A stretch of 64,000 nt of DNA from Gymnorhina tibicen (taxonomy: Eukaryota > Chordata > Aves > Passeriformes > Artamidae): contig VXAZ01000602.1 of assembly GCA_013399875.1 (NCBI GenBank), forward strand, positions 147,542-211,541, read 5' to 3'. This document shows positions 62,920 to 64,000 of the stretch, in pieces. The notes under the pieces are model-generated. The model did not search any database and had not been told where the DNA came from. It worked only from the letters and a program-made list of their open reading frames with translations. The first letter of the stretch is position 1. The number at the start of each line of letters is the position of its first letter. The position numbers and the translations under genes are program-made.

Positions 62920-63025
62920 GATGACTGAACCCCTGCTCCCTCCCTCCCCATCCCTGTAGGTGGTGAGTCGGTCTCTCCTGCTTTGTTTGACTCACAAATC
63001 CCTACTTTTTAAGCTTCCGACATAA

Positions 63026-63729
63026 GGGACATGTTTTCCCTTAAAAATGCAACTAAGGGAGTTGGTTTCTTCTAAACTGCAACTAAGGGAAATGTTTTCC
63101 CCTTGGAATTCAACTAAGGGACACGTTTTTCCCTAAAAAAATGCGACTAAAGAAGATGTTTTTCCCTAAGAAAATGCAACTAAGGGAGTTGGTTTCCCCT
63201 AGAAATGCAACCAAGGGAGATGTTTTCCCTAAAAACACAACAAAAGGGCACGTTTTCCTGAAAAAGTACAACAAAAGGAGATGGTTTCCCAAAAAAATAC
63301 AGCCAAGGGAGATGTTTTCCCTTGAAAATGCAACTAACAGAGATGGTTCCCCCTAAAAATTTAACTGAGGGAGATGTTTTTCCCTAGGAATGCAACTAAA
63401 GGAGACATCTGCCATAAAAATACAACTAAGGGATAGGCTTTTCCCTAAGGAAAAAAAATGCAAGTAAGGGAGATGTTCTCCCCTAAAAAAAACCGACTGA
63501 GAGATGGTTCCCCCTAAAAATTCAAGCGAGGAAAATGTTTACCCTAGAAAGGCAACCAAGGGAGATGTTTTCCCCTAAAACTGCAACAAAAGGACATGGG
63601 TTTCCCTACAGATACAACTAAAGGAGATGGTTTCCCCTAAAAAAGCAACCAAGAGAGATGTTTTTCCTTAGAAATGCAACTAAGGGAGATGTTTTCTCCT
63701 GAGAAATACAAGTAAGGGGCATATTTCCC
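63026..63729. repeat. Degenerate ~32-bp minisatellite, about 21 copies
   Basis: Tandem units built on GGGAGATGTTTTCCC followed by CTAAAAATGCAACTAA, 30-36 bp long, with many substitutions and indels. The strands differ in composition: the plus strand has few isolated C outside TTCCC. It directly abuts the CpG-rich block at the window edge. Confidence 0.93.
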
Positions 63730-64000
63730 CTAACACCGTGACACGCGCGGCACCCAGAGCTCGGAGGGGACAAACACACGGTGCCACCCCCAGAAGCAGC
63801 GCCGGGGTGGGGGGTCCGGCATGCGCTCCCCGCATCCCACCGCTGCGAGCCCAGCCCGGGGATGCTCCAGGCACCGCATCCCGGCGATGCTGCGGACCCC
63901 GCTCCGGCGGGGGCGGCCCGGCACCTGCCGGAGCGCCCCGTGCGGGGCAGGTGCGGGCCGGGGGCTGCGGGGGCTGCGGGGGCTGCGGGACCCCGGGGCC
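63730..64000. promoter_or_regulatory. CpG-rich block at window edge, possible ARSG or SLC16A6 promoter
   Basis: An abrupt change from AT-rich minisatellite to CpG-dense sequence (CACGCGCGGC, CGGCGGGGGCGG), ending with GGGGGCTGC repeats. It may be the edge of a CpG island for the next promoter. The transcript cannot be assigned from this window. Confidence 0.45.

Noticed and set aside
56765..64000. SLC16A6 (the usual neighbour of ARSG)
   Set aside because: Searched for monocarboxylate-transporter motifs such as PDGGWGW on both strands and found none. It probably lies beyond the window.

Overview
This is vertebrate nuclear DNA, most likely from a bird. Three pieces of evidence point that way: several truncated CR1 LINE 3' ends, two solo LTRs whose sequence resembles endogenous-retrovirus LTRs common in bird (especially songbird) genomes, and short introns in a gene order known from amniotes. 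The genes are split into small exons with canonical GT..AG junctions. I placed exon edges from splice sites, codon phase and recalled vertebrate orthologues. No search was run, and the species is not determined.

Layout from left to right. (1) Positions 1 to about 8.7 kb hold the 5' end of PRKAR1A on the minus strand. Its first coding exon is at 4710-4888, its intron 1 carries a 1.6-kb solo LTR (5642-7246), and its CpG-island promoter region is interrupted by 193 Ns. (2) From 8.7 to 17.1 kb is non-coding spacer between two divergently transcribed genes. (3) From 17.1 to 37.7 kb is WIPI1 on the plus strand. Twelve coding exons (2-13) are resolved with continuous phase. Coding exon 1 is not visible and may be lost at a single N in the promoter CpG island. 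(4) From 37.7 to 38.7 kb is a short tail-to-tail spacer with a CCTT/CCCTT microsatellite. (5) From 38.9 to 56.8 kb is ARSG on the minus strand. Its 11 coding exons sum to 1614 nt, an intact 537-residue sulfatase. (6) From 56.8 to 64 kb is ARSG upstream or 5' intron sequence, with a CR1 end, a roughly 700-bp degenerate minisatellite and a CpG-rich block at the window edge.

The order PRKAR1A - WIPI1 - ARSG matches the human 17q24 neighbourhood. WIPI1 (an autophagy phosphoinositide effector) and ARSG (a lysosomal sulfatase) serve the same degradative route. PRKAR1A is the type I-alpha regulatory subunit of cAMP-dependent protein kinase.

I found no undescribed gene system. The most unusual structure is a homogeneous 17-copy 39-bp array inside the solo LTR at 5642-7246. 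It leaves all six reading frames open and produces large spurious ORFs. Other points are a tandem NAGNAG acceptor in ARSG, a possible intron-retention 3' end for WIPI1, an ARSG C-terminal extension, and several locus-specific minisatellites.
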